From an uncultured Lachnospiraceae bacterium (GTDB taxonomy: Bacteria > Bacillota > Clostridia > Lachnospirales > Lachnospiraceae): DNA of 64,000 nt. A program made the translations under genes and the position numbers. Below are positions 9,030 through 17,602 of this stretch, in pieces (within the stretch, counting starts at the first letter, position 1; each line of letters starts with the position of its first letter). The notes under the pieces were generated by a model that saw only the letters and a program-made list of their open reading frames with translations, had not been told where the DNA came from and ran no database searches. The stretch is taken from assembly GCA_947246015.1 (NCBI GenBank), contig CAMXQE010000022.1, forward strand, positions 1-64,000, given 5' to 3'.

Positions 9030-9045
9030 ACCGTTTCCCCTTTCT

Positions 9046-10731
9046 TCAGTAGTCAGATGGAGGTTCTCTTAGGTAGTCGAGTACGTGATTTTTTGTATCT
9101 GCCAGTATTTTTTCCTGGTGTTCAGGAAGATTCCAGTTTTCGCTGGTTATGATTACACCGTGCATTTTGGACTCGGCAGCTTCGTTGTCTAAATATATAA
9201 GAGCACCGTCTTCAAAAATATAGTAACCGGATATCCGTTCTCCCGGACTTTCGGTACAGGCTGAAACATACATAAAAGCGACTTCTTTCACACGGATATC
9301 TTCTTCTGCATGGGCAGGCAGACCGGATTTTAATTCTTCTTCCAGTTTTTTTACGCATGAATCTGCCAAAGGGCAATCATATTCCTTTAAAATAATTTTT
9401 TTGCTGTTATTTATGCTGGTGGTCTCCCGGTACATTCCATCGATGATGTATGTCTCGACAGGTTTATCTTTTACCGTAACGATTACCTGCCCGACAGCCT
9501 GAAGCTGTGCTTCATGCATGGTTTTTTTATTCTCAAAAACAATAAGATTGCCATCAAGCGTTTCTGCATAGCTGAGCTGAAGCTGCTGTATGCTGCTGCC
9601 TGCGGAATAATCCGCATACCATGCAATAGCTGCCAGTATCAGGGACAATATGGTAGATACTGCAAGCAGCTGTAATTGATTTTTAAATTTTATAAAAAAC
9701 GATTTTGTTTTTGCAGAGGAAAGCGGAGGTTCCGTAGCGGGCAGAACTTTTGAGGGTGTATCGGAGTCCGCCAGCGGCAGGATTTCCGGAAAAAATTTCC
9801 TCCATGTAAAGCCTTGTTCCAGGAGAATTTTTCCATCAAGGATATGACCATGATTTTCAAATTTCGTGGATGGCATAAAGCTCAGATTGCGCTGGTTCCA
9901 ACTATATGTTATGATTTTTGTTTCTTTCTCTGTCAGTTTCCAGCGGTATTCTATAATTTCAATGTCAGACCATAAGTCTCCCGGTTCAGAGAAGGATTTT
10001 CCGCTGCAATAGTTTGGAATGAATACGCTGTTTTCCAGTTCAATCGTATTTTTGGAAGATTTATGTTCGTGTCCGCTTAACACGGCGCTGACACCCAGCT
10101 CTTCAAATTTAGTATTTACAAAAGGTCTTTGCGCGTCTGTAATGGCATAGTAATTGTGGTGCATAAGGGCGATGCAGGGATAGTGATTGTTTTTAAGCTC
10201 ATTTAATCCCCGGATATCAACAATTTGCTTTTTATCATGATTTCCATCACTTGCCAGTGCAGTGTTCAGACAAAGCAAAGCAATTTTATTGTCCCAAATA
10301 TAGATATAATTGTTTAGAAAATCAAAATCAGTGTCACTGCCATAAAACGCAGAGAGAAATTTTACATATTTTGCAAAATCTGAATGCAGTTCGCTTAAGA
10401 CATCATAATAGGCATCTTCATTGGATTCAATTTCTTTTTCGATGTATTTTAGATTTTCTGCTCTTCTGTCTGAAGCGGAAACATCATGGTTGCCTGGAAC
10501 AATTATAATATCTTTTTTGCCGATTCCCATTTCTGAGACTAATTCATTCAGAAAGCTGAGTGTCAGCGAATAGCTTTTCCCATATTGGTGTAAGTCACCT
10601 GTAATAATAATAAAGTCAATGGTTTCCTTAAAACGTTCAAAGAGTTTTTCCTTCTGACGTCTCATGGTAGTTGAATCAAACATATGCAAATCAGATAATT
10701 GCAGCCATCTTATTTCTCCTTTGTTTTTCAT
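9046..10731 (-). CDS. Calcineurin-like metallophosphoesterase with a transmembrane segment and extra C-terminal domain
   Basis: The N-terminal 270 residues are a metallophosphoesterase with the full metal set: SDLH (Asp14, His16), TGDLH (Asp46), GNHD (residues 80-83), MHHN and GHEH. A linker leads to a hydrophobic helix at about residues 350-372, then a roughly 190-residue C-terminal domain. The catalytic domain is predicted cytoplasmic and the C-terminal domain outside, or the protein may be tail-linked to the partner membrane protein downstream. Substrate is unknown; related folds hydrolyse phosphodiesters including cyclic nucleotides and nucleic acids. ATG at 10731 is the only start consistent with the first motif. 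A scrambled relic of this same gene is present at 11780-11841, so the locus has been duplicated and decayed. Confidence 0.85.
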   Translation of the reverse strand: MKNKGEIRWLQLSDLHMFDSTTMRRQKEKLFERFKETIDFIIITGDLHQYGKSYSLTLSFLNELVSEMGIGKKDIIIVPGNHDVSASDRRAENLKYIEKEIESNEDAYYDVLSELHSDFAKYVKFLSAFYGSDTDFDFLNNYIYIWDNKIALLCLNTALASDGNHDKKQIVDIRGLNELKNNHYPCIALMHHNYYAITDAQRPFVNTKFEELGVSAVLSGHEHKSSKNTIELENSVFIPNYCSGKSFSEPGDLWSDIEIIEYRWKLTEKETKIITYSWNQRNLSFMPSTKFENHGHILDGKILLEQGFTWRKFFPEILPLADSDTPSKVLPATEPPLSSAKTKSFFIKFKNQLQLLAVSTILSLILAAIAWYADYSAGSSIQQLQLSYAETLDGNLIVFENKKTMHEAQLQAVGQVIVTVKDKPVETYIIDGMYRETTSINNSKKIILKEYDCPLADSCVKKLEEELKSGLPAHAEEDIRVKEVAFMYVSACTESPGERISGYYIFEDGALIYLDNEAAESKMHGVIITSENWNLPEHQEKILADTKNHVLDYLREPPSDY

Positions 10732-11131
10732 GGTGCTCCAACCTTCCGGCTATAATCTGTAATGTTGTATATATGAATCAGCGTGGAATGTGATTTTCCA
10801 CTGTTTTGGGCGGATATACAGGTATCGATATAATAGGTGCTGAATCGTAAAGCATCATGGGGGAATTTGTATCGGCAGCTGTAAAATAATATTTTCAGAT
10901 ATTGGAAATATACAGAAATATAATTATGAATTAAAAAATTCCCCTAAACACTGAATTAAGCAGTTAAAAATATTTATTATATCTAATTTATTATAAGGCG
11001 TAGAAATAGTATTTGTCAATTATATATTGTATTACATCGGAATGAAAACCACTATATCTTGTTGTTTTTTGAAAAGTTTAATATAAAAAAGCCATATTCA
11101 TATGTATTCCCTGTAAAAAGAATGTCGATTA
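10732..11131. other. AT-rich intergenic stretch without a gene
   Basis: Roughly 400 bases between the divergent metallophosphoesterase gene and the small toxin-like gene. It should contain the promoter of the minus-strand operon, but no confident -35/-10 pair was picked. Bases 11043-11075 resemble 17679-17705 (both contain AACCACTATATC and TTTTTTGAAAA). Nothing else is supported. Confidence 0.5.
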
Positions 11132-11160
11132 TTGCTGACACACTGAAAATAAGATATAAT
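11132..11160 (+). promoter_or_regulatory. Sigma-A promoter of the small toxin-like gene
   Basis: TTGCTG (11132-11137) and TATAAT (11155-11160) are separated by 17 bases. Transcription would start near 11168, leaving a leader of about 40 bases before the ATG at 11207. Confidence 0.7.
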
Positions 11161-11206
11161 GTTCATGTTGTCCTACCGATATCCGGCAGCGGAAGGAGGT
11201 GTTCAT

Positions 11207-11305
11207 ATGGAAGTTATCATCACATTTTTGGTTGCTGTTGCGGCTGGTGTAGCTTGTCACTACATCATCAAATGGTTAGATGGCGGTCATAAGGACAACA
11301 AATAA
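11207..11305 (+). CDS. Candidate type I toxin: 32-aa hydrophobic peptide
   Basis: The peptide is MEVIITFLVAVAAGVACHYI followed by IKWLDGGHKDNK. It has one hydrophobic helix (residues 3-21) and a short basic/polar tail, the layout of holin-like type I toxins such as Fst, TxpA and BsrG. A near-perfect AAGGAGGTG ribosome site lies seven bases upstream and a good promoter at 11132-11160. Downstream are a bidirectional hairpin and a convergent promoter, as expected for an antisense antitoxin RNA. No homologue could be checked. Alternatives are a harmless membrane peptide or a leader peptide. Confidence 0.65.
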   Translation: MEVIITFLVAVAAGVACHYIIKWLDGGHKDNK

Positions 11306-11340
11306 CCTACTGGGTGCTTGGCCAGTATAAAAGAAAAGAA

Positions 11341-11378
11341 GAATCCCCAAACTGTACGGCAATACGGTTCGGGGATTC
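11341..11378. terminator. Bidirectional hairpin between toxin gene and convergent RNA
   Basis: GAATCCCC (11341-11348) pairs with GGGGATTC (11371-11378), with further imperfect pairing inside. On the minus strand it is followed by CTTCTTTTCTTTT, on the plus strand by GTTTCTTTG, so it can end transcripts from both sides, better on the minus strand. Confidence 0.65.
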
Positions 11379-11424
11379 GTTTCTTTGTCCATATGGACTT
11401 ATCATCACTTTCTGTCTAGTTGAC

Positions 11425-11453
11425 ATTATAGCATATGCAGGTTTCGGTTTCAA
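11425..11453 (-). promoter_or_regulatory. Convergent sigma-A promoter, candidate antitoxin RNA promoter
   Basis: On the minus strand TTGAAA (11453-11448) and TATAAT (11430-11425) are 17 bases apart with an extended TGC before the -10. RNA would start near 11417 and run toward the toxin 3' end through the hairpin at 11341-11378. Confidence 0.6.
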
Positions 11454-11466
11454 TATTAAATTTCTT

Positions 11467-11489
11467 AGAAGAATCCCCAAACTGTACGG
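11467..11489 (+). repeat. 23-bp direct repeat of the terminator arm
   Basis: The 23 bases beginning AGAAGAATCCCC are identical to 11337-11359. The two copies flank the minus-strand promoter, so only the left copy is part of a complete hairpin. Confidence 0.75.
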
Positions 11490-11601
11490 TGTTATTCGCC
11501 ATATTAAATTCCACCCCTCTATGCAGGCACTGTTCAAAAACCGTTTCTGCTAGTCCTACAGTCTCTGCAATAACATATGCCCCGATTTTCAGGAAGAGCA
11601 C

Positions 11602-11646
11602 TGTAACCACTTGGCCAAGCCGCCTTATGTCTGTAATGGATGTCCG
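11602..11646 (+). mobile_element. Fragment of an IS30-type transposase
   Basis: The frame CNHLAKPPYVCNGCP resembles the cysteine-containing segment of IS30 transposases from Firmicutes (KPPYVCNGC). It is cut by a stop a few codons later, and the rest of 11490-11779 holds only unrecognised short open stretches. It is interpreted as decayed insertion-sequence debris between the toxin locus and the ATPase gene. Confidence 0.45.
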
Positions 11647-11779
11647 CCACTTTATAGTTCCGGAAACCTGTGAACTTTATGTGGCGAAGCCGGATTGGTT
11701 CAATTATGAAACCACCATTGACTGTATTACCAGTCTATTTCCAGCTACAAAATGCCAGCTGAGAAAAATTTGTATATCA

Positions 11780-11841
11780 AGGTTCTCTTAGGTAGTCGAG
11801 TACGTTCAATCGTATTATTAGAAGATTTATGTTGTGTCCGC
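11780..11841 (-). pseudogene. Internally deleted relic of the metallophosphoesterase gene
   Basis: Bases 11780-11805 are identical to 9061-9086 (the 3' end of the phosphoesterase gene). Bases 11804-11841 match 10038-10076 of the same gene with two mismatches and one deletion. The roughly 950 bases between them are missing, joined at a shared GTT, which fits a microhomology deletion in a duplicate copy. Confidence 0.8.
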
Positions 11842-11862
11842 AGTGTTCCGTTAATCGCCGGG

Positions 11863-13323
11863 TTACATTTTCCCGTTTTGCCCATCCGCCTCTGCCTTTC
11901 CCAATACATACAGAAAAGCAATGGCTGGTATCCGTAAAATGGGAATTTTCGTTTCATGTTTTGACAGTCCAAAGTCCGCCAGCTGCTTCGTAATGAGAAA
12001 CGCATTTGTCACTTTTGAATTCTCATCCCTGCATAGTTCCACGATAGCGTCCGAAGCAGGGAGGTGGGAGTTGTTGCGGTATTTAACTTCACACAGGATT
12101 TTTTCGCGAGGCAGTTCTATTACTACATCGACCTCTTTTTGGTTGTCTTTTGCCTTTCTGAAATATCCGAGCTGCGCCGTACTGCCCTGATAGAATGACA
12201 CGATATGCTTGTAAACTGTTGTTTCAACCATTGCGCCAAGCTCTTTTTCGTCCGAAAGGACATCGTCAATCATCAGTACTGCATTACGGATGGCAGCATC
12301 GGCAATAAAGATTTTTGGTTTGCCTTTTAAAGCCCCCTTGCTGCCGACATCCATCGGTTTTGCGAGATAAATAAGATTTGACATTTCCAGCGCTTCGATA
12401 TAGCTGTCAATGGTACTGACAGAGGTGTTTTCTAATTCTTTTGCAGCTGTGGTAATGCTGAAAATCTCCGTAGAGTTCATACAGAGATATAGGAACAGCT
12501 TTTCCATCAGAAGCGGGCTGCGGATATTGAACAGGGTCAGAACATCCCGTTTGATAACCTTGTCCACTACATCTTCACGCAGCATCCTTTGGGCGTAAAT
12601 GTCATCATCGGACAATACAAGTTCTGGGAAACCGCCAATCATAAGATAGCGGTTAAAGTGTCCTTCCAGCGGCGCAAACTTATCCATTAAATCACCAAGT
12701 TCCGCATTTGTCAGTTTCGCGAGTTTTGTCAGCTTCAAATTGTTTGGCAGAATCGGTTCGTCAAGCTCAAGCAGTCGGCAATACTCATAAAAGGACATAG
12801 TGGGTATCTTTAAGATGCTCCACCTGCCTGTGCCGCTGTCCGTTGCACCTTTCTCCAGTATCGGGCTTGCAGATCCTGTGGCGGTCAGCCGAATGTTCTT
12901 TCTGCTGTCGTAGATAACTTTCATCCATAGCTCCCAATGATCCGTATATTGGATTTCGTCAAGGAAAAGATAGCGTGTTCCTTCGATTGGGTACAGCGAT
13001 TCATAGATTGAAAGCACGCTCTCTGCATTGATGAGTTTCACAATCGGGTTATCAAAGGATACATAAAGGATATTTTTCGGATTTATGCCCGCGTCTATCA
13101 GATGCTCTATCATTTGGTACATTATCGTTGTCTTGCCGACACGCCTTGCACCAGACAGCACTGCAAACCGTCTGAGCGTCTTATGCTTTATCATTTTAAG
13201 CGCTTCATAATAGGCAAGCCTTTTCTGCGGCTTGCTTTCTTCTTTGATTGCAGATGGGCTGCGCCACCACGGATTATACTGCCGCAAAACTTTGATGACC
13301 TGTTCATTGCTTACGATAGCCAT
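11863..13323 (-). CDS. AAA_14/DUF4143 ATP-binding protein
   Basis: An ATPase of 486 aa. Walker A is GARRVGKTTI, Walker B is YLFLDEIQY, and a sensor-like segment LTATGSAS follows. The C-terminal DUF4143 part carries a PD-(D/E)XK-like pattern, EVDVVIE followed by KILCEVKYRN. Such proteins are abundant and mobile in gut Clostridia; their function is unproven, and suggestions include toxin/antitoxin-like or conflict roles. ATG at 13323 is chosen because GGAGGTG lies six bases upstream; an in-frame start 33 bases earlier lacks a site. It is monocistronic and on the opposite strand to the next module. Confidence 0.8.
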   Translation of the reverse strand: MAIVSNEQVIKVLRQYNPWWRSPSAIKEESKPQKRLAYYEALKMIKHKTLRRFAVLSGARRVGKTTIMYQMIEHLIDAGINPKNILYVSFDNPIVKLINAESVLSIYESLYPIEGTRYLFLDEIQYTDHWELWMKVIYDSRKNIRLTATGSASPILEKGATDSGTGRWSILKIPTMSFYEYCRLLELDEPILPNNLKLTKLAKLTNAELGDLMDKFAPLEGHFNRYLMIGGFPELVLSDDDIYAQRMLREDVVDKVIKRDVLTLFNIRSPLLMEKLFLYLCMNSTEIFSITTAAKELENTSVSTIDSYIEALEMSNLIYLAKPMDVGSKGALKGKPKIFIADAAIRNAVLMIDDVLSDEKELGAMVETTVYKHIVSFYQGSTAQLGYFRKAKDNQKEVDVVIELPREKILCEVKYRNNSHLPASDAIVELCRDENSKVTNAFLITKQLADFGLSKHETKIPILRIPAIAFLYVLGKAEADGQNGKM

Positions 13324-13606
13324 AAAAGCACCTCCATATTCTCTCATCTCCTGCAAGATTATAAGGTTATAGTTACATATTTAGAATGGAATTATATAAG
13401 TATATTATAACAATAGATAATATAAAAATGCAAGTTTCTTTAAGGAGTTAACAAGGGGAAAACAAAGATTGTTATGGGGGGATTTATACGTTAAATAAAC
13501 TTTTTGCAATTTCTATTGGAAGTCCGGTTAAATGAAATAGAAGTTCGGTAATATAGAAATAAATACAATATATAGTGGGAATAAAAAGAAAAACATACAA
13601 AATCTA
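13324..13606. other. Intergenic region between divergent genes
   Basis: About 280 AT-rich bases upstream of both the DUF4143 ATPase (minus) and the PP-loop gene (plus). No open frame, repeat or hairpin of note was seen. Confidence 0.5.
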
Positions 13607-13634
13607 TTGAAAAAAAAGAAGAAAGTGCTATAAT
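13607..13634 (+). promoter_or_regulatory. Sigma-A promoter of the PP-loop/protease module
   Basis: TTGAAA (13607-13612) and TATAAT (13629-13634) with 16-base spacing and TGC before the -10. The first gene begins 73 bases downstream. Confidence 0.65.
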
Positions 13635-13706
13635 CAGATTATATAAGACAATATGGCACGGACAAAGAGAGTTTTAAATGTACATTCATTGTAAAAGGGG
13701 ATTCAT

Positions 13707-14708
13707 ATGGAGAAAATACCGAAAGGGATACTGGAAAATGTAAGGTCGGTAATCGAGAGATATTCGCGGCCTGAGGACAGGAGGATATGTGTAGCATATT
13801 CCGGCGGAAAGGACTCCCTTTTTGTGTGTCTGGCTTTAAAAGAATTGGGTTATCATGTTTATCCGGTTATAATTGATATCGGCTATAATTCGGATTGGAG
13901 CATTGCATTTAAGAACCTCAGGCAGTTTGATATAGAGGATGGTATATTAATCGGAACGGAAAAGATAAAACAGATAATGCCTGAGATAAAAGCAGAATTA
14001 GATGAAAATTTAGAAAATATCAATAAGATAAGGGAGGGCTGCTTTAAAAAAGCGACGATATGCACGCCCTGCCATAACTCAAAGATGGTTGTTATACGAA
14101 GATGGGCAGAAATTAACGGGATGCAGACTGTAGTAAACGGACATCATGCCATTGATGCCGTGTCGTCATTGCTGAAATCTTTTTATATGTATTTGGACCG
14201 TTGGGAGTACCATCATGAAGAATTCCGGTATGAGAACTTTAAGAGCCTGATTTTATCGCAGAAGGAGTTTTATCTGTATGAGGGCGATGAATTTCGGAAG
14301 CTGCCGTTGTATGAGGCATTGAAGAAACAGATAGATGCGCAGAATGTCGGAACGGATGAACCGGTTGTACAATATTTGGGCACTACATCCATCAAGCTGT
14401 GCAGGCCGCTTTTCGGGGTGACCGAAAATGAAATTATTGGATACTTTAAAGAACAGGGTGTGAATACATTTAATGAAAGTGAATGTTTTGTAACTCATTT
14501 CAGGGACAAAAGTAAATTGACGCCAAGGGAACTGGTTCAACAGGAACTGCTGCGGAATGCTCCGCATTCTCTGCTGGTTTGTCTGTTGGAACTGGCAAAA
14601 ATGAGTTTGGATTCAAATGGTTTCTGGAAGTTCAATGTGAGGAATAACAGGGAAAAGATTTTAGGCAGCGCTTATAAAAATGAAAATATAAACGATATAA
14701 AAAAATAA
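13707..14708 (+). CDS. PP-loop ATPase of the TtcA/TilS/NcsA type
   Basis: The N-terminus has the PP-loop VAYSGGKDSLF (residues about 28-38), which binds ATP and adenylates a substrate. The motif ICTPCHNSK supplies a CxxC pair as in TtcA/NcsA thiolases, and VVNGHHAIDAVSSLL corresponds to the GHHxDD segment of TilS/TtcA. Length 333 aa. In housekeeping relatives the target is tRNA; here the neighbours (NDT-like protein, protease) suggest an accessory or conflict role in RNA or nucleotide modification, which is inference. The start has GGGG six bases upstream. The NDT-like gene follows after 37 bases. Confidence 0.75.
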   Translation: MEKIPKGILENVRSVIERYSRPEDRRICVAYSGGKDSLFVCLALKELGYHVYPVIIDIGYNSDWSIAFKNLRQFDIEDGILIGTEKIKQIMPEIKAELDENLENINKIREGCFKKATICTPCHNSKMVVIRRWAEINGMQTVVNGHHAIDAVSSLLKSFYMYLDRWEYHHEEFRYENFKSLILSQKEFYLYEGDEFRKLPLYEALKKQIDAQNVGTDEPVVQYLGTTSIKLCRPLFGVTENEIIGYFKEQGVNTFNESECFVTHFRDKSKLTPRELVQQELLRNAPHSLLVCLLELAKMSLDSNGFWKFNVRNNREKILGSAYKNENINDIKK

Positions 14709-14745
14709 ATAGTATAAAAAATAAAATAAAGGAGATTCATGTATT

Positions 14746-15153
14746 ATGGCGATTATTACAGCATGTGGCAGTGGGAAAAACAAAGAGTTGATTCATTCCG
14801 TATGTAAGAAATTAGAGGAAAAGGGACATATCGTACTGACTCCTCCGTTACATAATATCGGAAAATATACAGACGGGATGGATTTGGAAGGAGAGACGTT
14901 ATTGTGGAAAGGTGCAACATTTGCGCATCTGAACAGAATAAAGACGGCAAATGTCTGTATTATGGTAAATCCAAAAGGATATTTGGGCGTAGGGAGTACC
15001 TTGGAATTAGGTTATGCGGTTTCTTTGGGGAAACTGATTATTTCTTTGCAGCATGATGAAGAACTGGCCAGAGAATCTTTATTTGATATTGTGCTGGAGT
15101 GTGAAGAGGCAGAAGCAGTGGCCGAAAAAATCGATGCGTTATTAAAGAAATAA
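14746..15153 (+). CDS. Nucleoside 2-deoxyribosyltransferase-like (NDT/DUF4406-like) protein
   Basis: A compact 135-aa Rossmann-like protein. It begins MAIITACGSGKNKEL and has WKGATFAHLNRIKTANVCIM and STLELGYAVSLGK, the pattern of NDT and related nucleotide-processing enzymes, where the Glu of STxxELGYA is the usual catalytic nucleophile. A good GGAG site precedes the ATG. It sits between the PP-loop gene and the protease gene, which starts one base after its stop. Substrate is unknown; NAD+/nucleoside cleavage in a defence context is one possibility, not shown here. Confidence 0.65.
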   Translation: MAIITACGSGKNKELIHSVCKKLEEKGHIVLTPPLHNIGKYTDGMDLEGETLLWKGATFAHLNRIKTANVCIMVNPKGYLGVGSTLELGYAVSLGKLIISLQHDEELARESLFDIVLECEEAEAVAEKIDALLKK

Positions 15154-15154
15154 A

Positions 15155-16954
15155 ATGGAAGAAAATATCGGTATTTTTCGGGTAATAACAGAACAGAATC
15201 AGGAAAGAACGGTTTTGGGAACTGCCTTTGCAATAAAGACACTATTTGAGGACAAGAATACATATTATTTGCTGACCGCATACCATGTAATCTCTGAGCT
15301 GGAAGCAAAAGGGCACATGATAATTGTAGAAGATGAAGATGGTATTTCCCATAGCGCTGTGAAAATATTTCCGAAAGAGCTGTCTAAAGAATACAGGGAG
15401 TTTGGTCAGGATTATGCCCTGCTTGAGATATACTCCGATATAGGATATCAGGAGTATGAAATGGCAGTCAGAAACAGGCCGTCGGATTGTTTGGTACGGG
15501 GAGCGGCTCCGCATTATAGCACAATATTTACAAATATTGACGGGAAAATTTTGGGTGAGGAAAAGATATTTGGTCAAAAAAAAGTACTGCAATTGCGGCT
15601 AAACACCAGCCTGATTTTTGATGAGCAAAATGAATTTATTCCTGAACAAAAGATTCTGCGTGGTTTATCCGGTGCCCCGGTGCTTGTGGAGGCCGGAGGA
15701 GAGACTGTCTGTGTAGGTGTGCTGGGGAATTTGGAGAGGGACCTCAGGGGCTCGGCCCAATACGCTGTTCCTATGAAAACGATTATGCGGGATTGCCTGG
15801 AACAGCTGCATATCAGGTACAGGGTGTTCGATGCAAAAGAAAAAGACAGTCTTGTATTTCATGAGGAAGCGCTGGTTGAACTGGTAATCGGGGATACGGA
15901 GAACTTCCTCTTTTCCGAAGAAGAACTGGAGCAGCAGGCGTGGAATAAACTGTCAGATTTGTTTTACAAAGGAATACCGGTGGATATTCTGCTGAGAGAT
16001 ATCATTAAAAGTGATACCTTTATGAAATATAACTCGGAAATGCAGTGCGCTCTTATGTATTTTTATGCAAGATTGTTATTGAAACGTAATAACAGGGAGC
16101 GTGCTTTTGCAGTTTTTTCAGATATTTCAGGGATGGCCGGTAAGGTCAGTGCAGGTACGGGAAATAAGCTGGGGGCGCTCATCAATTGCCGGAGGGCAAT
16201 TGAAAAAGAAATAGTAACACCGGATGAAACGCTTAAAGCGATTCGGTATGCAGGTGACAGGGTGGCGAATCTGAGGGGCAGTTCTGATATTTACATAGCT
16301 TATGAGCTGGCGTCCATGTATGGAAGAGGTCTTACGAATCTGTTTTCAATAGATGTGGATTATTCACGCTGGGAAAAAGAAGAAGTTTTTAAGATTTATA
16401 TGGAGCATAAGCAGTTATTGGAAAGCAATCCTGTAAAACTATGTAAGCAGGATGTGGTGAATACATCCCTGCAGTGGTATATAGGTTTCTGGCAGCTGAA
16501 TCACGAGTTTGATTTACAGAGTCTGAGCATGGCAGTGCGGGATGGATTTTCCCAAAGTAAAAAGAGAAAAAACGGCATATTCTATATCCAGAGTATGATA
16601 GCGCATGCAATTGTGTGTATTTTGAACAACGAGAAAGTGCAGGCGTTAAAGATGCTGTTATTAAGCGTAAAGCTTATGATTCATGAAAAAATACAATTAA
16701 GCCATGAAGGTGTGAAACAATTGCTTTTTATTTTGAAGGAAAAATATATTTCATATTACGCGGTTGTGGAGCTGGCGTACCGGACACAGATGGATGATAG
16801 ATTTTTCAGCAAGGTTTCACTGTATGAAATGGATTTAGGCAGACTGCCCTGGGAACGGGTTGTGAATGAAATGAATGAACTTTATATGATTGCATATGGC
16901 AATCATATAAAAATTTATGATGTGGATATAGAGGATGTCAAAATCAATTTTTAA
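15155..16954 (+). CDS. Trypsin-like serine protease with long helical C-terminus
   Basis: The N-terminal 220 residues are a chymotrypsin-fold protease with an apparent complete triad: His44 in LLTAYHVI, Asp86 in GQDYALLEI and Ser172 in LRGLSGAPVLV. No signal peptide is present, so it acts in the cytoplasm. The remaining 380 residues are helical and repeat-like (TPR-type or similar), with no recognised motif, and could sense a partner. The start lies one base after the preceding stop with no ribosome site of its own, so translation is probably coupled. Cytoplasmic trypsin-like proteases joined to helical sensors are known from bacterial conflict systems; that is the most likely setting. Confidence 0.75.
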   Translation: MEENIGIFRVITEQNQERTVLGTAFAIKTLFEDKNTYYLLTAYHVISELEAKGHMIIVEDEDGISHSAVKIFPKELSKEYREFGQDYALLEIYSDIGYQEYEMAVRNRPSDCLVRGAAPHYSTIFTNIDGKILGEEKIFGQKKVLQLRLNTSLIFDEQNEFIPEQKILRGLSGAPVLVEAGGETVCVGVLGNLERDLRGSAQYAVPMKTIMRDCLEQLHIRYRVFDAKEKDSLVFHEEALVELVIGDTENFLFSEEELEQQAWNKLSDLFYKGIPVDILLRDIIKSDTFMKYNSEMQCALMYFYARLLLKRNNRERAFAVFSDISGMAGKVSAGTGNKLGALINCRRAIEKEIVTPDETLKAIRYAGDRVANLRGSSDIYIAYELASMYGRGLTNLFSIDVDYSRWEKEEVFKIYMEHKQLLESNPVKLCKQDVVNTSLQWYIGFWQLNHEFDLQSLSMAVRDGFSQSKKRKNGIFYIQSMIAHAIVCILNNEKVQALKMLLLSVKLMIHEKIQLSHEGVKQLLFILKEKYISYYAVVELAYRTQMDDRFFSKVSLYEMDLGRLPWERVVNEMNELYMIAYGNHIKIYDVDIEDVKINF

Positions 16955-17031
16955 AGCAGGAGAAAAGGTCGAAAGAAAAGCACTTTCAACTATTGGATTT
17001 AAGTCCGCCAGGGCGGAGAAGGGGTATAAAA

Positions 17032-17595
17032 ATGAATTACATTGACAGCTATCTTAGTGAAGTGTGGAATAAAACGAATATATCTGAAAAGAGGTTGGAA
17101 GAAAACTTTTGGGATGTCTGCAGAGTATTAGAAGGAGCAGGCTTTCTGATTTCAGATGATGCGGCAGTAAGCGCTGTTTCCGTGGGGCCTTTTAAGATTG
17201 CTTCCACACTGGATGTTCAAAGAAAGGATTTATTGGTTTTCTTTTTGGAAACCATCGTGCCGGCTATATTTTCCAAAGCAAGCGGGGTGCCGTTTGAGCA
17301 GGTTTACAGTTTATATCTGCTCCCTGCGGCTAATCTGTTCATCAGTCTGACAAGCGGCTGTTATTGGATAAAAGATATGCTGCAATGGGATGTGCTTATG
17401 TATATCAGGGAAAAGAACCGGCGCGGCATTTATCCGACATTGGATGAAATAAAAAAGGCGGATGAGTTCACAGGACTGGAGGAATGGCAGATGGAGGAAG
17501 CGGTCAGGAATTTAGGTGATTTTGAGAATTTGCTTGGAGACAGGCATGAACTTATTACCATGGATTCGGACGGAAGGTTTCAATGTATGGTCTGA
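17032..17595 (+). CDS. Protein of unknown function ending the protease module
   Basis: A soluble protein of 187 residues, MNYIDSYLSEVWNKTNISEK at the N-terminus, with a hydrophobic central stretch (residues about 75-110) and an acidic C-terminal half. No family was recognised. ATG at 17032 is preferred because AGAAGGGG lies eight bases upstream; the frame is open further 5'. It follows the protease gene by 77 bases and is closed by a strong terminator, so it is the last gene of the module and may be a regulator or cofactor of the protease. Confidence 0.6.
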   Translation: MNYIDSYLSEVWNKTNISEKRLEENFWDVCRVLEGAGFLISDDAAVSAVSVGPFKIASTLDVQRKDLLVFFLETIVPAIFSKASGVPFEQVYSLYLLPAANLFISLTSGCYWIKDMLQWDVLMYIREKNRRGIYPTLDEIKKADEFTGLEEWQMEEAVRNLGDFENLLGDRHELITMDSDGRFQCMV

Positions 17596-17602
17596 CTAAA
17601 CG

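Noticed and set aside
11435-11791. 118-codon open frame across the region after the toxin locus
   Set aside because: It crosses the 23-bp repeat and the IS30-like fragment in a different frame and has no ribosome site; chance open frame.
13707-14708. PP-loop gene considered as the QatC member of a QatABCD defence system
   Set aside because: No QatA, QatB or TatD-like QatD genes are adjacent, and its CxxC and GHHxxD motifs fit TtcA/TilS-type enzymes better.
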